Position numbers and translations under genes: made by a program | Notes under the pieces: generated by a model | Databases searched by the model: none | What the model saw: the letters and a program-made list of their open reading frames with translations, nothing else | Told to the model about the DNA's origin: nothing | Shown: piece by piece, positions 1 to 6,366 of the stretch | Layout of the letters: each line of letters begins with the position of its first letter | How positions within the stretch are numbered: position 1 is the stretch's first letter | Origin: an uncultured Ruthenibacterium sp. | GTDB lineage: Bacteria; Bacillota; Clostridia; Oscillospirales; Ruminococcaceae | Reading direction: 5' to 3' | NCBI GenBank assembly: GCA_910587145.1 | Contig: CAJUMH010000051.1 | Coordinates: 1 to 7,141 of the forward strand | DNA: 7,141 nucleotides

Positions 1-811
1 CGATGCCCGCGCCGATCACCGAGCCCACGCCGCCGGACAGGCTGATGCCGCCCAGTACGCAGGCCGCTACGGCTTTCATCTCGTAGCCGTTTCCGCTGAG
101 AGAGGTGACAATGCCGATGCGGCTGGCAAAGAGGATGCCCGCCGCAGCGCTGAGTACGCCGCAGATGAGGTAGGCCGTCACCTTGGTGCGGGTGGCGGGA
201 ATGCCCACCAGCTCTGCGCCGCCGGCGTTGTCGCCTACCGCGATGAAATAGCGCCCCCGCCGGGTGCGGGTAAGCAGCAGGTGGATGCACACCGTAAGCA
301 GCACCGCGCAGCAGTAGTACACGGTAAAGTTGCCCAGCAGCGTGCGGGAGGACATATCCTTAAATTCTTTGGGCAGGCTGTTTACCTGCTCCACCCCCAC
401 CTGTAAGTACATCAGGCCCCGCAGAATACCGTTGGTGCCCAGTGTAAAGATGAGGGACGGGATCTTCATAACGGCCACGCCCCAGCCGTTGATGAGCCCG
501 ACCACCACACCGATCAGGATCCCTACGGCAAAGGCCAGCAGCCAGTTGGAATGATTTTGGATCATGGTACCCGCCACGGCGGCGGAAAGCCCCATGGTGG
601 AGCCCACCGATACATCGATCTCACCGATAAAAATAGCAAAGGCCATTCCCACGGCGATGAGCGTATATACCACAGAGCTGTTGAAACAGGCGCTGATATT
701 CTCCAAGGACAAAAAGGCCGGATTGATCAGCCCCACCGCGAGGAACAGTACGGCCAGAAATAAAAAACTGGTAAACTCTCTGGCCTTGATTAGTTTTTTT
801 ACCGCGTTCAT
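1..811 (-). CDS. lsrC: LsrC/RbsC-family ABC transporter permease, AI-2 type (partial)
   Basis: This is an inner-membrane permease of the ribose/AI-2 family (BPD_transp_2). It reads on the minus strand from ATG at 811 and stays open to base 1, so about 270 residues are visible and the C-terminus is missing (family length about 330-345). The translation begins MNAVKKLIKAREF, followed by alternating hydrophobic segments. Family motifs include GEIDVSVGS (about residue 63), the region IFTLGTNGILRGL, and AVAACVLGGISLSGGVGSV near the visible end. The start overlaps the stop of the upstream ATPase gene by 4 bp (ATGA), and AGGAGG lies 10 bases upstream (822-827), which suggests translational coupling. 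Substrate assignment to AI-2 comes from the adjacent LsrA, LsrR and LsrK homologues. From its own sequence alone it could be a general ribose-type permease, and lsrC versus lsrD rests on position. Confidence 0.88.
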   Translation of the reverse strand, partial: MNAVKKLIKAREFTSFLFLAVLFLAVGLINPAFLSLENISACFNSSVVYTLIAVGMAFAIFIGEIDVSVGSTMGLSAAVAGTMIQNHSNWLLAFAVGILIGVVVGLINGWGVAVMKIPSLIFTLGTNGILRGLMYLQVGVEQVNSLPKEFKDMSSRTLLGNFTVYYCCAVLLTVCIHLLLTRTRRGRYFIAVGDNAGGAELVGIPATRTKVTAYLICGVLSAAAGILFASRIGIVTSLSGNGYEMKAVAACVLGGISLSGGVGSVIGAGI

Positions 812-2340
812 ATCCCTTTCGCCTCCTGTCCCACAATGCCAAAGGCAGCGGCAGTAAGATGATCCTGATTGATGTCCGTGCCGCGGAATTCCGCGTTGAT
901 GCGGCCCTGGTACATGGTTACTACCCGGTCGGCCAGCTCCTCCAGCTCTTCCATATCGCTGGAGATGAGCAGAATGGAAAGCCCCTGTTCCCGCAGCTGC
1001 TGGATGATGTGGTAGACGTCACCCCGGGCGGCCGCGTCGATGCCGCGGGTGGGTTCGTCTAAAATGACGATACCCGGGCTGGTGGCCAGAGAACGGCCGA
1101 TGACAACCTTTTGCTGGTTGCCGCCGGAAAGGCTGCCCGTGAGCTGATCGTGGCCGGTGATTTTGGTGCGGAAGTTTTTTACATATTTCTCGGTGATGTC
1201 GTATTCCGCTTTTCGATTGAGGAATACCCGGCCCAGAGCCCCGCCGTACAGGCTGGCGCTGGTGGTGTTGGCGGATACGTCGCAAATTTTAAACAGGCCG
1301 TTCAGATGCCGGTCCTCCGGCACGTAGTTCAGCCCCGCCAAAATCACCTGCCGCGTTTTTTTGCCGGTAATATCGTTTCCGTTGAGGAGCACCCGTCCCC
1401 CCAATACCTTATCCATTCCAAAAATGGTTGTGGCCATCTCGGTGCGGCCCGCGCCAACCACGCCGGCCACGCCCAGAATTTCGCCGGGCCAAACCTTCAG
1501 GCTCACATTGGAAAAGCCGTACCCGCTGAAGTTTTCCAGCTCCAGCACGGGCCGGGCGCTGTAATCCACCTCGGAGGCCGCGGCGGTGCGGGTCTGCGCG
1601 CTCACCTCCGCATCGGGAGGCAGCAGGCCCTTTACCAGATCCTCTCGGGTGAAGTTCTCCACCGGGCCCTGAATGGTGATGGAGCCGTCCCGCATAATGG
1701 CAACATGGGTGGCAATGTCGAAGACCTCTGCCAGACGGTGGGTGATATAAATGATGCCGATGCCCTTTTCGCGCAGATCGCGCACCACGCCGAACAGGCT
1801 TTTTACTTCGTCGAAGGTGAGCGCGGAGGTGGGTTCGTCCAAAATCAGCAGACGGGCATGACGCAAAATGCCCCGCAGAATCTCTACCAGCTGCTGCTCG
1901 GCGATGGAAAGGCTGCTGGCCTTGCGGCCAAGATCCAGATTCCAGCCGATGCCCGCCATGGTATCCACCAGCTCTTTATGCAGCTCCGCCTTGCTTTTAT
2001 CAAAGCCGATGATGACATTTTCTTCCACCGTCATATTGGGGAAGAGCAGCGGCTCCTGCGGCACCATATAGATCCCCTGCGCCAAAGCGTCGGAGGGGCG
2101 GTTCAGCGCCACGGCCGCGCCGTTGATGGACAGCTCGCCCTGATCGTAGCTGTAGATCCCCATGATGATCTTCATCAAGGTGGATTTGCCCGCGCCGTTG
2201 CCGCCGATAAGCGCCAGCACCTCACCGGGCATCACGTCCAGATCAATGCCCTTGAGAACGGCGTTCAGAGCAAACGATTTATAAATGCCGCGCACAGCCA
2301 GCAGGGGGGCGGCTTTCCCTGTGCTTTCTCTGGTTTCCAT
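808..2340 (-). CDS. lsrA: LsrA-type AI-2 import ABC transporter, double ATPase subunit
   Basis: This 510-residue cytoplasmic ATPase has two fused ABC domains and would power AI-2 import. The N-terminal domain has Walker A GGNGAGKST (46-54), Q-loop Q95, signature LSIAEQQ (144-150), Walker B ending D168-E169 and H-loop H201. The C-terminal domain has a degenerate P-loop GVVGAGRTE (293-301, R replacing the catalytic K), signature LSGGNQQ (404-410), LDEPTRGID (427-435), and SSD in place of the H-loop histidine. That asymmetry is normal for RbsA/LsrA/XylG ATPases. The segment GIYMVPQEPLLFP (89-101) closely matches enteric LsrA as I recall it and favours LsrA over RbsA. The frame is open 33 codons further upstream, but ATG at 2340 has a GGGAG site 6 bases away and fits the family N-terminus; the longer start would lie within the predicted promoter. 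It is first in the leftward operon and overlaps the permease by 4 bp. Confidence 0.93.
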   Translation of the reverse strand: METRESTGKAAPLLAVRGIYKSFALNAVLKGIDLDVMPGEVLALIGGNGAGKSTLMKIIMGIYSYDQGELSINGAAVALNRPSDALAQGIYMVPQEPLLFPNMTVEENVIIGFDKSKAELHKELVDTMAGIGWNLDLGRKASSLSIAEQQLVEILRGILRHARLLILDEPTSALTFDEVKSLFGVVRDLREKGIGIIYITHRLAEVFDIATHVAIMRDGSITIQGPVENFTREDLVKGLLPPDAEVSAQTRTAAASEVDYSARPVLELENFSGYGFSNVSLKVWPGEILGVAGVVGAGRTEMATTIFGMDKVLGGRVLLNGNDITGKKTRQVILAGLNYVPEDRHLNGLFKICDVSANTTSASLYGGALGRVFLNRKAEYDITEKYVKNFRTKITGHDQLTGSLSGGNQQKVVIGRSLATSPGIVILDEPTRGIDAAARGDVYHIIQQLREQGLSILLISSDMEELEELADRVVTMYQGRINAEFRGTDINQDHLTAAAFGIVGQEAKGI

Positions 2341-2358
2341 TCCACACTCCCTCGTTTC

Positions 2359-2376
2359 TTGTGCGATGATGCACAA
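2359..2376. repeat. Perfect inverted repeat in the lsrA leader
   Basis: TTGTGC-GATGAT-GCACAA is an 18-bp perfect palindrome with 6-bp arms and a 6-base spacer. It lies between the predicted lsrA transcription start (about 2404) and the lsrA start codon (2340), a position where a bound repressor would block the leftward operon. It is a candidate operator for the neighbouring SorC-family regulator. It could instead form a small hairpin in the leader RNA. Imperfect outer arms (GTTTCTTG at 2354-2361 and CAAGAAAAC at 2383-2391) offer a competing fold. Confidence 0.5.
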
Positions 2377-2410
2377 ATGTCCCAAGAAAACATCTTTTGC
2401 TGTTTGTTTT

Positions 2411-2439
2411 ATCATAAGGTTTTTTGAAGCGTTTGTCAA
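2411..2439 (-). promoter_or_regulatory. Predicted sigma-70-type promoter of the lsrA operon
   Basis: On the minus strand, TTGACA (2439-2434) is followed after exactly 17 bases by TATGAT (2416-2411). That is a perfect -35 and a 5/6 match to the -10. Transcription would start near 2404 and give a leader of about 64 bases before lsrA. Its position inside the longest possible lsrA reading frame supports the shorter protein start at 2340. Confidence 0.8.
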
Positions 2440-2457
2440 CAGCGGAAAAGCGTTTTG
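2427..2457. repeat. Direct repeat AAGCGTTT(T)G, 21-bp spacing, over the lsrA -35
   Basis: AAGCGTTTG (2427-2435) and AAGCGTTTTG (2448-2457) are direct repeats whose starts are 21 bp apart, about two helical turns. The first copy overlaps the lsrA -35 hexamer and the second lies just upstream. Same-face spacing is what cooperative binding of one regulator would need. The core loosely resembles the centre of catabolite (cre) sites, but the flanks do not fit. The binding protein is unknown; LsrR is a reasonable guess. Confidence 0.4.
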
Positions 2458-2462
2458 AACGG

Positions 2463-2595
2463 TTTTTTTTGACGGTTTTGGGTGAAAAAACCTGTTTTCT
2501 TCTGTGTAAAACAGAAAAATTTATCGTATATGCATAATTCTGCCTTTCGATTTTTGGCGCTTTTTACGATTTTGCGAAAAAAGAGGGATTTTTTT
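2463..2595. promoter_or_regulatory. AT-rich core of the divergent control region with phased A/T tracts
   Basis: A- or T-runs of four or more bases are centred near 2466, 2477, 2487, 2496 and 2509, then near 2553, 2563, 2571, 2580 and 2592. Most are 9-12 bases apart, close to the helical repeat, so the DNA is expected to be intrinsically curved. A 7-bp inverted repeat, CTGTTTT (2492-2498) and AAAACAG (2508-2514), lies inside. No convincing gene is present. The plus-strand frame is open from 2482, but the lsrR promoter lies downstream of that start. Confidence 0.45.
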
Positions 2596-2604
2596 GGCTT
2601 TCAT

Positions 2605-2634
2605 TTGACAGTGCCCGCAGAAGGGTGTTATACT
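2605..2634 (+). promoter_or_regulatory. Predicted sigma-70-type promoter of the lsrR-lsrK operon
   Basis: TTGACA (2605-2610) and TATACT (2629-2634) are separated by 18 bases, a perfect -35 and a 5/6 -10. The expected transcription start is near 2641, giving a leader of about 50 bases before lsrR. It faces away from the lsrA promoter; the two -35 elements are about 165 bp apart. Its location means the in-frame ATG at 2482 cannot be used from this transcript. Confidence 0.8.
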
Positions 2635-2647
2635 ATTGGTGTGATAC
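2625..2647. repeat. Direct repeat GTGTkATAC spanning the lsrR -10 and start site
   Basis: GTGTTATAC (2625-2633) and GTGTGATAC (2639-2647) match at 8 of 9 positions with starts 14 bp apart. The first copy contains most of the -10 hexamer and the second covers the predicted transcription start, so a protein bound here would block the promoter. It is a possible autoregulatory operator of LsrR. A short repeat of this length could arise by chance. Confidence 0.35.
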
Positions 2648-2691
2648 ATTTGCCGGTGATTGAAACTTTTGTCGTTTTTGGAGCGGATGGG

Positions 2692-3642
2692 ATGGACGAG
2701 AGAACAGACAGGCTTGATCGGGGCGGCTATGAGTACCGGCTGATGATCAAAGCGGTATGGTATTATTATATCGAAAACTACACCCAGCAGAATATTTCGC
2801 ACCTTTTGGGCGTGAGCCGCTCGAAGGTAATCTCTTTGCTGGAGCGGGCCCGTCAAACGGGGGTGATCCGGTTCAATGTGCAGCTGGACAGCGAAAAACG
2901 GGTGGAGACAGAGCGGGAGCTGCTGCGCCGCTTCGGCCTGCGGGATGTGTTTATCGTTCCCGGGGCAGGCACACTGCCCAATCCCAACGAGAGCATTGCC
3001 CAAGCTGCCGCCATGTACATTCTTCGCCGGGCGGCGGACAATGCCTTTATCAACATGGGCTATGGCGACACCACCAGCCGGATCCTCAATCATCTGGCCA
3101 CGGCGGCGCAGCTTCCGCTGAATGTGGTAAGCCTGACGGGAGGCGTCAATTGCTATTTGCCCAACACCAATTCCAACGTGTTCAACGCCCGGCTGTATCT
3201 CATCCCGTCCCCTCTGCTGCTGTCCGGCGCCGCCCTGCGGGATTCCTTGCGGCAGGAACCGGATGTGGAGGAGATCTTCCGCATGATTCCGCTGTCCAGC
3301 ATGAGCGTGGTGGGCATCGGAAGCATGAACAACCGGGCCACCATCCTGAAAAACGGCATCCTCAACAACAACGACTTTACCTTTTTAAAGATGCAGGGGG
3401 CGGTGGGCGATGTGCTCAGCCATTTTCTGGACAAAAACGGAGAGCTGGTTTCGCCTGATCTTGAGAAGCGGCTGATGAGCACCCCCATGGATCAGCTTCG
3501 GACGCTGGAAAACGTAATCGGCGCGGCGGGAGGCCCCGATAAGGCAGAGGCCATTCTGGCCGTTTTGCGGGGCGGGTATCTGGATGTGCTCATTACGGAT
3601 GAGGACACTGCCCGGCTGCTGCTGGAGGCGCCCGACCCATAA
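2692..3642 (+). CDS. lsrR: LsrR-type SorC-family transcriptional regulator
   Basis: This 316-residue cytoplasmic DNA-binding protein probably represses the lsr genes until phospho-AI-2 binds; E. coli LsrR is about the same length. An N-terminal helix-turn-helix occupies about residues 31-52 (TQQNISHLLGVSRSKVISLL). The sugar-phosphate-binding domain carries the family landmarks MGYGDT (122-127), SLTGGV (147-152), VVGIGS (206-211), GAVGD (236-240), GGPDKAEAI (280-288) and LITDEDTA (300-307). The frame is open back to 2482, but I chose ATG 2692 because GGAG (2680-2683) sits 8 bases upstream, the promoter lies at 2605-2634, and homologues begin about here. It is first in the rightward operon, divergent from lsrA and 53 bases before lsrK. 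Without the kinase and transporter it could only be called a SorC-family sugar regulator. Confidence 0.9.
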   Translation: MDERTDRLDRGGYEYRLMIKAVWYYYIENYTQQNISHLLGVSRSKVISLLERARQTGVIRFNVQLDSEKRVETERELLRRFGLRDVFIVPGAGTLPNPNESIAQAAAMYILRRAADNAFINMGYGDTTSRILNHLATAAQLPLNVVSLTGGVNCYLPNTNSNVFNARLYLIPSPLLLSGAALRDSLRQEPDVEEIFRMIPLSSMSVVGIGSMNNRATILKNGILNNNDFTFLKMQGAVGDVLSHFLDKNGELVSPDLEKRLMSTPMDQLRTLENVIGAAGGPDKAEAILAVLRGGYLDVLITDEDTARLLLEAPDP

Positions 3643-3695
3643 CCCTTTGGTTTGGAAAACAGCTTACCATAAATTCAGAATCAGGAGGCATCCCT

Positions 3696-5258
3696 ATGGA
3701 GAAATATTTGATGGCAGTGGACGCAGGCACCGGCAGCGTTCGGGCGGTGATCTTTTCTTTGGACGGCGAGCAGGTGGGCTGCGTGCAGCGGGAATGGTTC
3801 CACAAAGAAGACCCGCGCTGGCCGGGCAGCATGGATTTTGACTGGGTGCACAATTGGGAGCTGGCGCAGGGCTGTATTCGGGGCGTGCTGCAGAAAACGG
3901 GCATTGCTCCCGCCGCCATTGCCGCCATATCCACCACGTGCATGCGGGAAGGCATTCTGCTTTATGACAAGGAAGGCAGAGAGATCTGGGCCTGTGCCAA
4001 CGTAGACGCCCGCAGCGACGCTCAGGTGGGCCAGCTGAAGGAGCTGGCTCCCGCGCTGGAAAAGGAAGTGTACTTAAAATCCGGCCAGACCTATGCGCTG
4101 GGAGCGCTGCCCCGCATTTTGTGGGTGCGGGACAACCTGCCCGAGATCTACGAAAAAACGGCCACGGTGGGAATGTTCAACGATTGGCTGATTTACAAGC
4201 TCACCGGCAAGCTGGCGGTGGAGCCCAGCAACGGCAGCACCACGGGCATTATGGATCTGCAAAGCCGGAGCTGGCTGCCGGAAATTGCCCAAAAGTGCGG
4301 CCTGCGCGCCGATATCTTCCCGCCGGTGGTGGAATGCGGCACAAACTTTGCCGGGGTAAGCGCCCGGGGAGCGGCCGACACCGGGCTGCTGGAGGGCACT
4401 CCCGTGGTGGTGGGCGGCGGCGATTGCCAGCTGGGCACCATCGGCGTGGGGGCCTGCAAGGCCGGCCAGGCCGCCGTGTTCGGCGGAAGCTTTTGGCAAT
4501 ACGAGTTCAACACCGATTCAGGCGCCACCGACCCGGGCTGCCGGGTGCGGGTGAACTGCCACGCGGTGCCAAACCTCTGGCAGTACGAGGCGCTGGCCTT
4601 TAAGCCCGGCCTTGTGATGCGCTGGTTCCGGGACGGCTTTTGCCGGGAGGAAGTGGAAAGGGCCGCGCAAACCGGCCGGGATCCTTACGATTTGATGAAC
4701 GAGAAGGCCAAAGAGATCCCCGCCGGCTGCTATGGGATGCAGTGCTGCTTCAGCGATACCATGAACTTTATCAACTGGAAGCACGCCAGCCCCACCTTTA
4801 CCAACTTCCTGCTGGAGCCGGAGAAATTCAATAAATATACGTTCTACCGGGCAATTTTGGAAAACACCGCCCTGCTGGTGCGCAGCCACATCGAGCTGGT
4901 GCGGGAAGCGACGGGCCACGAGCCCGAGGAGCTAATCTTTGCCGGGGGCGCGTCCAAAAGCCCGCTGTGGAGCCAGATCCTGGCGGACGTTACCGGCAAG
5001 CCGGTAAAGGTGCCGGCCGTGAAGGAGGCCACCGCTTTGGGCGCGGCCATTCTGGCAGGCGTGGGCGTGGGCCTGTATGCGAGCCTTGAAGAAGCGGTGG
5101 AGCGCACCGTAAAGTGGGATCGGGTGTACCGGCCGGACACCTGTGTCAAAGCCGTTTACGAGGAGCTGTACGAGAACTGGAAGCAGATCTATCCCGCTCA
5201 GCTGGCGCTGTGCGACCGGGGGCTTACCCGGAATATGTGGATCGCTCCCGGCCTTTGA
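3696..5258 (+). CDS. lsrK: LsrK-type autoinducer-2 kinase (FGGY family)
   Basis: This 520-residue cytoplasmic kinase is predicted to phosphorylate imported AI-2 (open-chain DPD) with ATP, which traps it and produces the ligand that inactivates LsrR. The first FGGY actin-like domain opens with YLMAVDAGTGSVRAVIF (4-20). SMREGI-like CMREGI (82-87) and WACANVDAR (98-106) closely match E. coli LsrK as I recall it. The presumed catalytic Asp is D243 in VVGGGDCQLG. The second domain has the nucleotide-binding loop FAGGASKSPLWSQILADV (from about 415) and VKEATALGAA. Even the extreme C-terminus, MWIAPGL, resembles the enteric protein. Full length, no disruption. AGGAGG (3683-3688) lies 7 bases before the ATG. 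Its position after lsrR reverses the E. coli order, lsrK then lsrR. Xylulose or glycerol kinase is unlikely given the matches outside the generic motifs. Confidence 0.94.
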   Translation: MEKYLMAVDAGTGSVRAVIFSLDGEQVGCVQREWFHKEDPRWPGSMDFDWVHNWELAQGCIRGVLQKTGIAPAAIAAISTTCMREGILLYDKEGREIWACANVDARSDAQVGQLKELAPALEKEVYLKSGQTYALGALPRILWVRDNLPEIYEKTATVGMFNDWLIYKLTGKLAVEPSNGSTTGIMDLQSRSWLPEIAQKCGLRADIFPPVVECGTNFAGVSARGAADTGLLEGTPVVVGGGDCQLGTIGVGACKAGQAAVFGGSFWQYEFNTDSGATDPGCRVRVNCHAVPNLWQYEALAFKPGLVMRWFRDGFCREEVERAAQTGRDPYDLMNEKAKEIPAGCYGMQCCFSDTMNFINWKHASPTFTNFLLEPEKFNKYTFYRAILENTALLVRSHIELVREATGHEPEELIFAGGASKSPLWSQILADVTGKPVKVPAVKEATALGAAILAGVGVGLYASLEEAVERTVKWDRVYRPDTCVKAVYEELYENWKQIYPAQLALCDRGLTRNMWIAPGL

Positions 5259-5295
5259 TCCCGCCGGACGCGTTTAAAAACAGGAGGAAAAGAGT

Positions 5296-5646
5296 ATGTT
5301 TATCATTAACGAAAACGAGCGGGAGTACCGCTTTGGGGAGAGCGGCCCCAAATACCTGATGAAGGGGCCCCGCATGAATTTTGCCTTGGTGCGCTTTCGC
5401 CCCGGGGAGGATTTTCAGGCGCATTATCACAATGTGATGGAGGAAAATTTCTTCATCCTGGAGGGCAAAGTGGATATCGTGGTAGACGGTGTAAAGCACG
5501 TGCTGGGCGTGGGCGATCTGATCCACATCGAGCCCGGCGAGGTGCATTATGTCAAAAACGCTTACGACGCGCCGGTGAAGATGATCTCCACCCTTGCCCC
5601 CTACCAGGAAGTGGACAAGGTCAATGTGGAAAATCCCGTATATTGA
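5296..5646 (+). CDS. Small single-domain cupin protein in the lsrK operon
   Basis: This 116-residue protein has one cupin domain. Motif 1 runs from G37 to G57 with the likely metal ligands H43, H45 and E50. Motif 2 runs from G73 to N88 with P80-G81, the fourth ligand H84 and N88. All four ligands are present, so a metal-dependent enzyme or a sugar-binding domain is plausible. There is no signal peptide or membrane segment. AGGAGG (5282-5287) is 8 bases before the ATG, and the gene starts 37 bases after lsrK with no terminator between. Its stop codon touches the ribosome binding site of the next gene, suggesting coupled translation. The function is unknown. Small cupins include sugar-phosphate isomerases and epimerases, so turnover of phospho-AI-2 is a possible but unproven role. 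Confidence 0.88.
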   Translation: MFIINENEREYRFGESGPKYLMKGPRMNFALVRFRPGEDFQAHYHNVMEENFFILEGKVDIVVDGVKHVLGVGDLIHIEPGEVHYVKNAYDAPVKMISTLAPYQEVDKVNVENPVY

Positions 5647-5658
5647 GGAGGGCATAAA

Positions 5659-6153
5659 ATGAAGACGATCAAGGCTGTTCCCATTACGGCGGAAAACTTT
5701 GCCCCCTATGGCTGGATCGCCAATATCACAGATCCCGGCGCCGCCTACGGCATGGGGGAGCGCCCCAGCGTATTCCACCGGGACATGGTGCTGGTGCCCA
5801 ACGCCAGCCCCGCCATCACCGCCTTCGGCAGCCTGAAGGTGGGCCGGCGGGAGATGGTGATCGCCGACGCGGAATACCACAGCTATGCCATGGAGGTGAT
5901 GATGCCTCTGGACGACGATATGGTGATGGCCGCTGCGCCCGCCAACGGCGGCGAGCTGGAGCTGGACAAACAGGAGGCATTCCTTGTTCCGGCAGGCACC
6001 ATGGTGGTGTTCCGGGCGGGAGCGTGGCACGGCGCGCCTTTCCCCGTTCATCACGACGGCACGGTGCTCATCTGCCTGCCCGAGCGGACGTACCTCAACG
6101 ATACCTGTAAGATCCTGTTTAAAGACGAGCAGAAAATTCAGATTACGCTGTGA
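5659..6153 (+). CDS. AllA-fold (ureidoglycolate lyase family) protein
   Basis: This 164-residue protein, close to the 160 residues of E. coli AllA, resembles the ureidoglycolate lyase/hydrolase family (PF04115), a cupin-like fold. The opening pattern PITAENFAPYGW (8-19), the central HSYAMEVMMPL and the later GAWHGAPFP (121-129, with W123-H124) match the family layout. AllA releases glyoxylate and urea from ureidoglycolate. No purine or allantoin genes are nearby, so the true substrate may differ. AGGAGG (5646-5651) begins on the last base of the cupin stop codon and is 7 bases before this ATG, so the two proteins are probably made together. It is the last gene of the rightward operon, followed by a strong terminator. 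I am fairly confident of the fold family and not of the substrate. Confidence 0.75.
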   Translation: MKTIKAVPITAENFAPYGWIANITDPGAAYGMGERPSVFHRDMVLVPNASPAITAFGSLKVGRREMVIADAEYHSYAMEVMMPLDDDMVMAAAPANGGELELDKQEAFLVPAGTMVVFRAGAWHGAPFPVHHDGTVLICLPERTYLNDTCKILFKDEQKIQITL

Positions 6154-6171
6154 TCCGAAGGGATCCCTTTG

Positions 6172-6222
6172 AAAAAAACGGACAGTTTTGCGCACTTTGC
6201 ACACAAAATTGTCCGTTTTTTT
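6172..6222 (+). terminator. Strong intrinsic terminator of the lsrR-lsrK operon, probably bidirectional
   Basis: A 13-bp perfect stem pairs AAAAAAACGGACA (6172-6184) with TGTCCGTTTTTTT (6210-6222). A G-U pair and five more pairs (6185-6190 with 6204-6209) extend it. It starts 18 bases after the last stop codon. The A-run on one arm and T-run on the other would give a U-tract in either direction, so it could also stop leftward transcripts. Confidence 0.88.
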
Positions 6223-6231
6223 ATAGAGGTG

Positions 6232-6299
6232 CGGGGCTGCTGGCAAACAAGGCGCCGAGTTTTGCAGGAGGCGGCTTTGTCAACAGCCCCGGCGTTTTT
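6232..6299 (+). terminator. Second long stem-loop followed by TTTTT
   Basis: Bases 6232-6247 pair with 6276-6291 in a 16-bp stem with one C-A mismatch (6240/6283) and one G-U pair. An inner GCCG/CGGC stem (6254-6257 with 6272-6275) continues the hairpin. TTTTT follows at 6295-6299, three bases after the stem. This fits a back-up rightward terminator. The long loop also leaves room for a small structured RNA. Confidence 0.5.
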
Positions 6300-6317
6300 A
6301 TGCCAGGCCGCTAAAGA

Positions 6318-6350
6318 GGGCCGCTGCACAGATGCGCTCTGCAGCGGCCC
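6318..6350 (-). terminator. GC-rich hairpin downstream of the solute-binding protein gene
   Basis: GGGCCGCTGCA (6318-6328) pairs perfectly over 11 bp with TGCAGCGGCCC (6340-6350), with an 11-base loop. It lies 16 bases past the stop of the minus-strand gene. On the minus strand it is followed by TCTTT, a short imperfect U-tract; on the plus strand by TTCTTCTCTTT. It is most likely the terminator of the solute-binding protein gene and might work both ways. Confidence 0.65.
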
Positions 6351-6366
6351 TTCTTCTCTTTACAGA

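Noticed and set aside
2341..2404. Riboswitch in the lsrA leader
   Set aside because: The predicted leader is only about 64 bases and contains one small hairpin, with no terminator or sequestering stem and no known aptamer features.
1111..2427. A 438-codon open frame on the plus strand opposite lsrA
   Set aside because: It is antisense to a clear ABC ATPase with all its motifs, and its translation is low-complexity (rich in Gly, Ala, His and Gln) with no recognisable domain. GC-rich genes often leave such open frames on the other strand.
2341..2439. A 33-residue N-terminal extension of LsrA starting at 2439
   Set aside because: That start lies on the -35 element of the predicted lsrA promoter, and the ATG at 2340 has a well-placed ribosome binding site.
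2424..2460. Catabolite-repression (cre) site
   Set aside because: Only the AAGCG core fits. The flanking bases do not match the cre consensus in register in either repeat copy.
2482..2691. A 70-residue N-terminal extension of the regulator starting at ATG 2482
   Set aside because: The predicted lsrR promoter (2605-2634) lies inside it, the encoded residues resemble no SorC-family N-terminus, and ATG 2692 has a ribosome binding site and gives the normal family length.
3643..3695. Separate promoter or terminator between lsrR and lsrK
   Set aside because: No hairpin with a T-run and no good -35/-10 pair is visible in these 53 bases; co-transcription is the simpler reading.
5224..6246. A 340-codon open frame on the minus strand opposite the cupin and AllA-like genes
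   Set aside because: It is His- and Gly-rich with no family features, runs through the operon terminator, and lies opposite two genes with good ribosome binding sites and intact domains.
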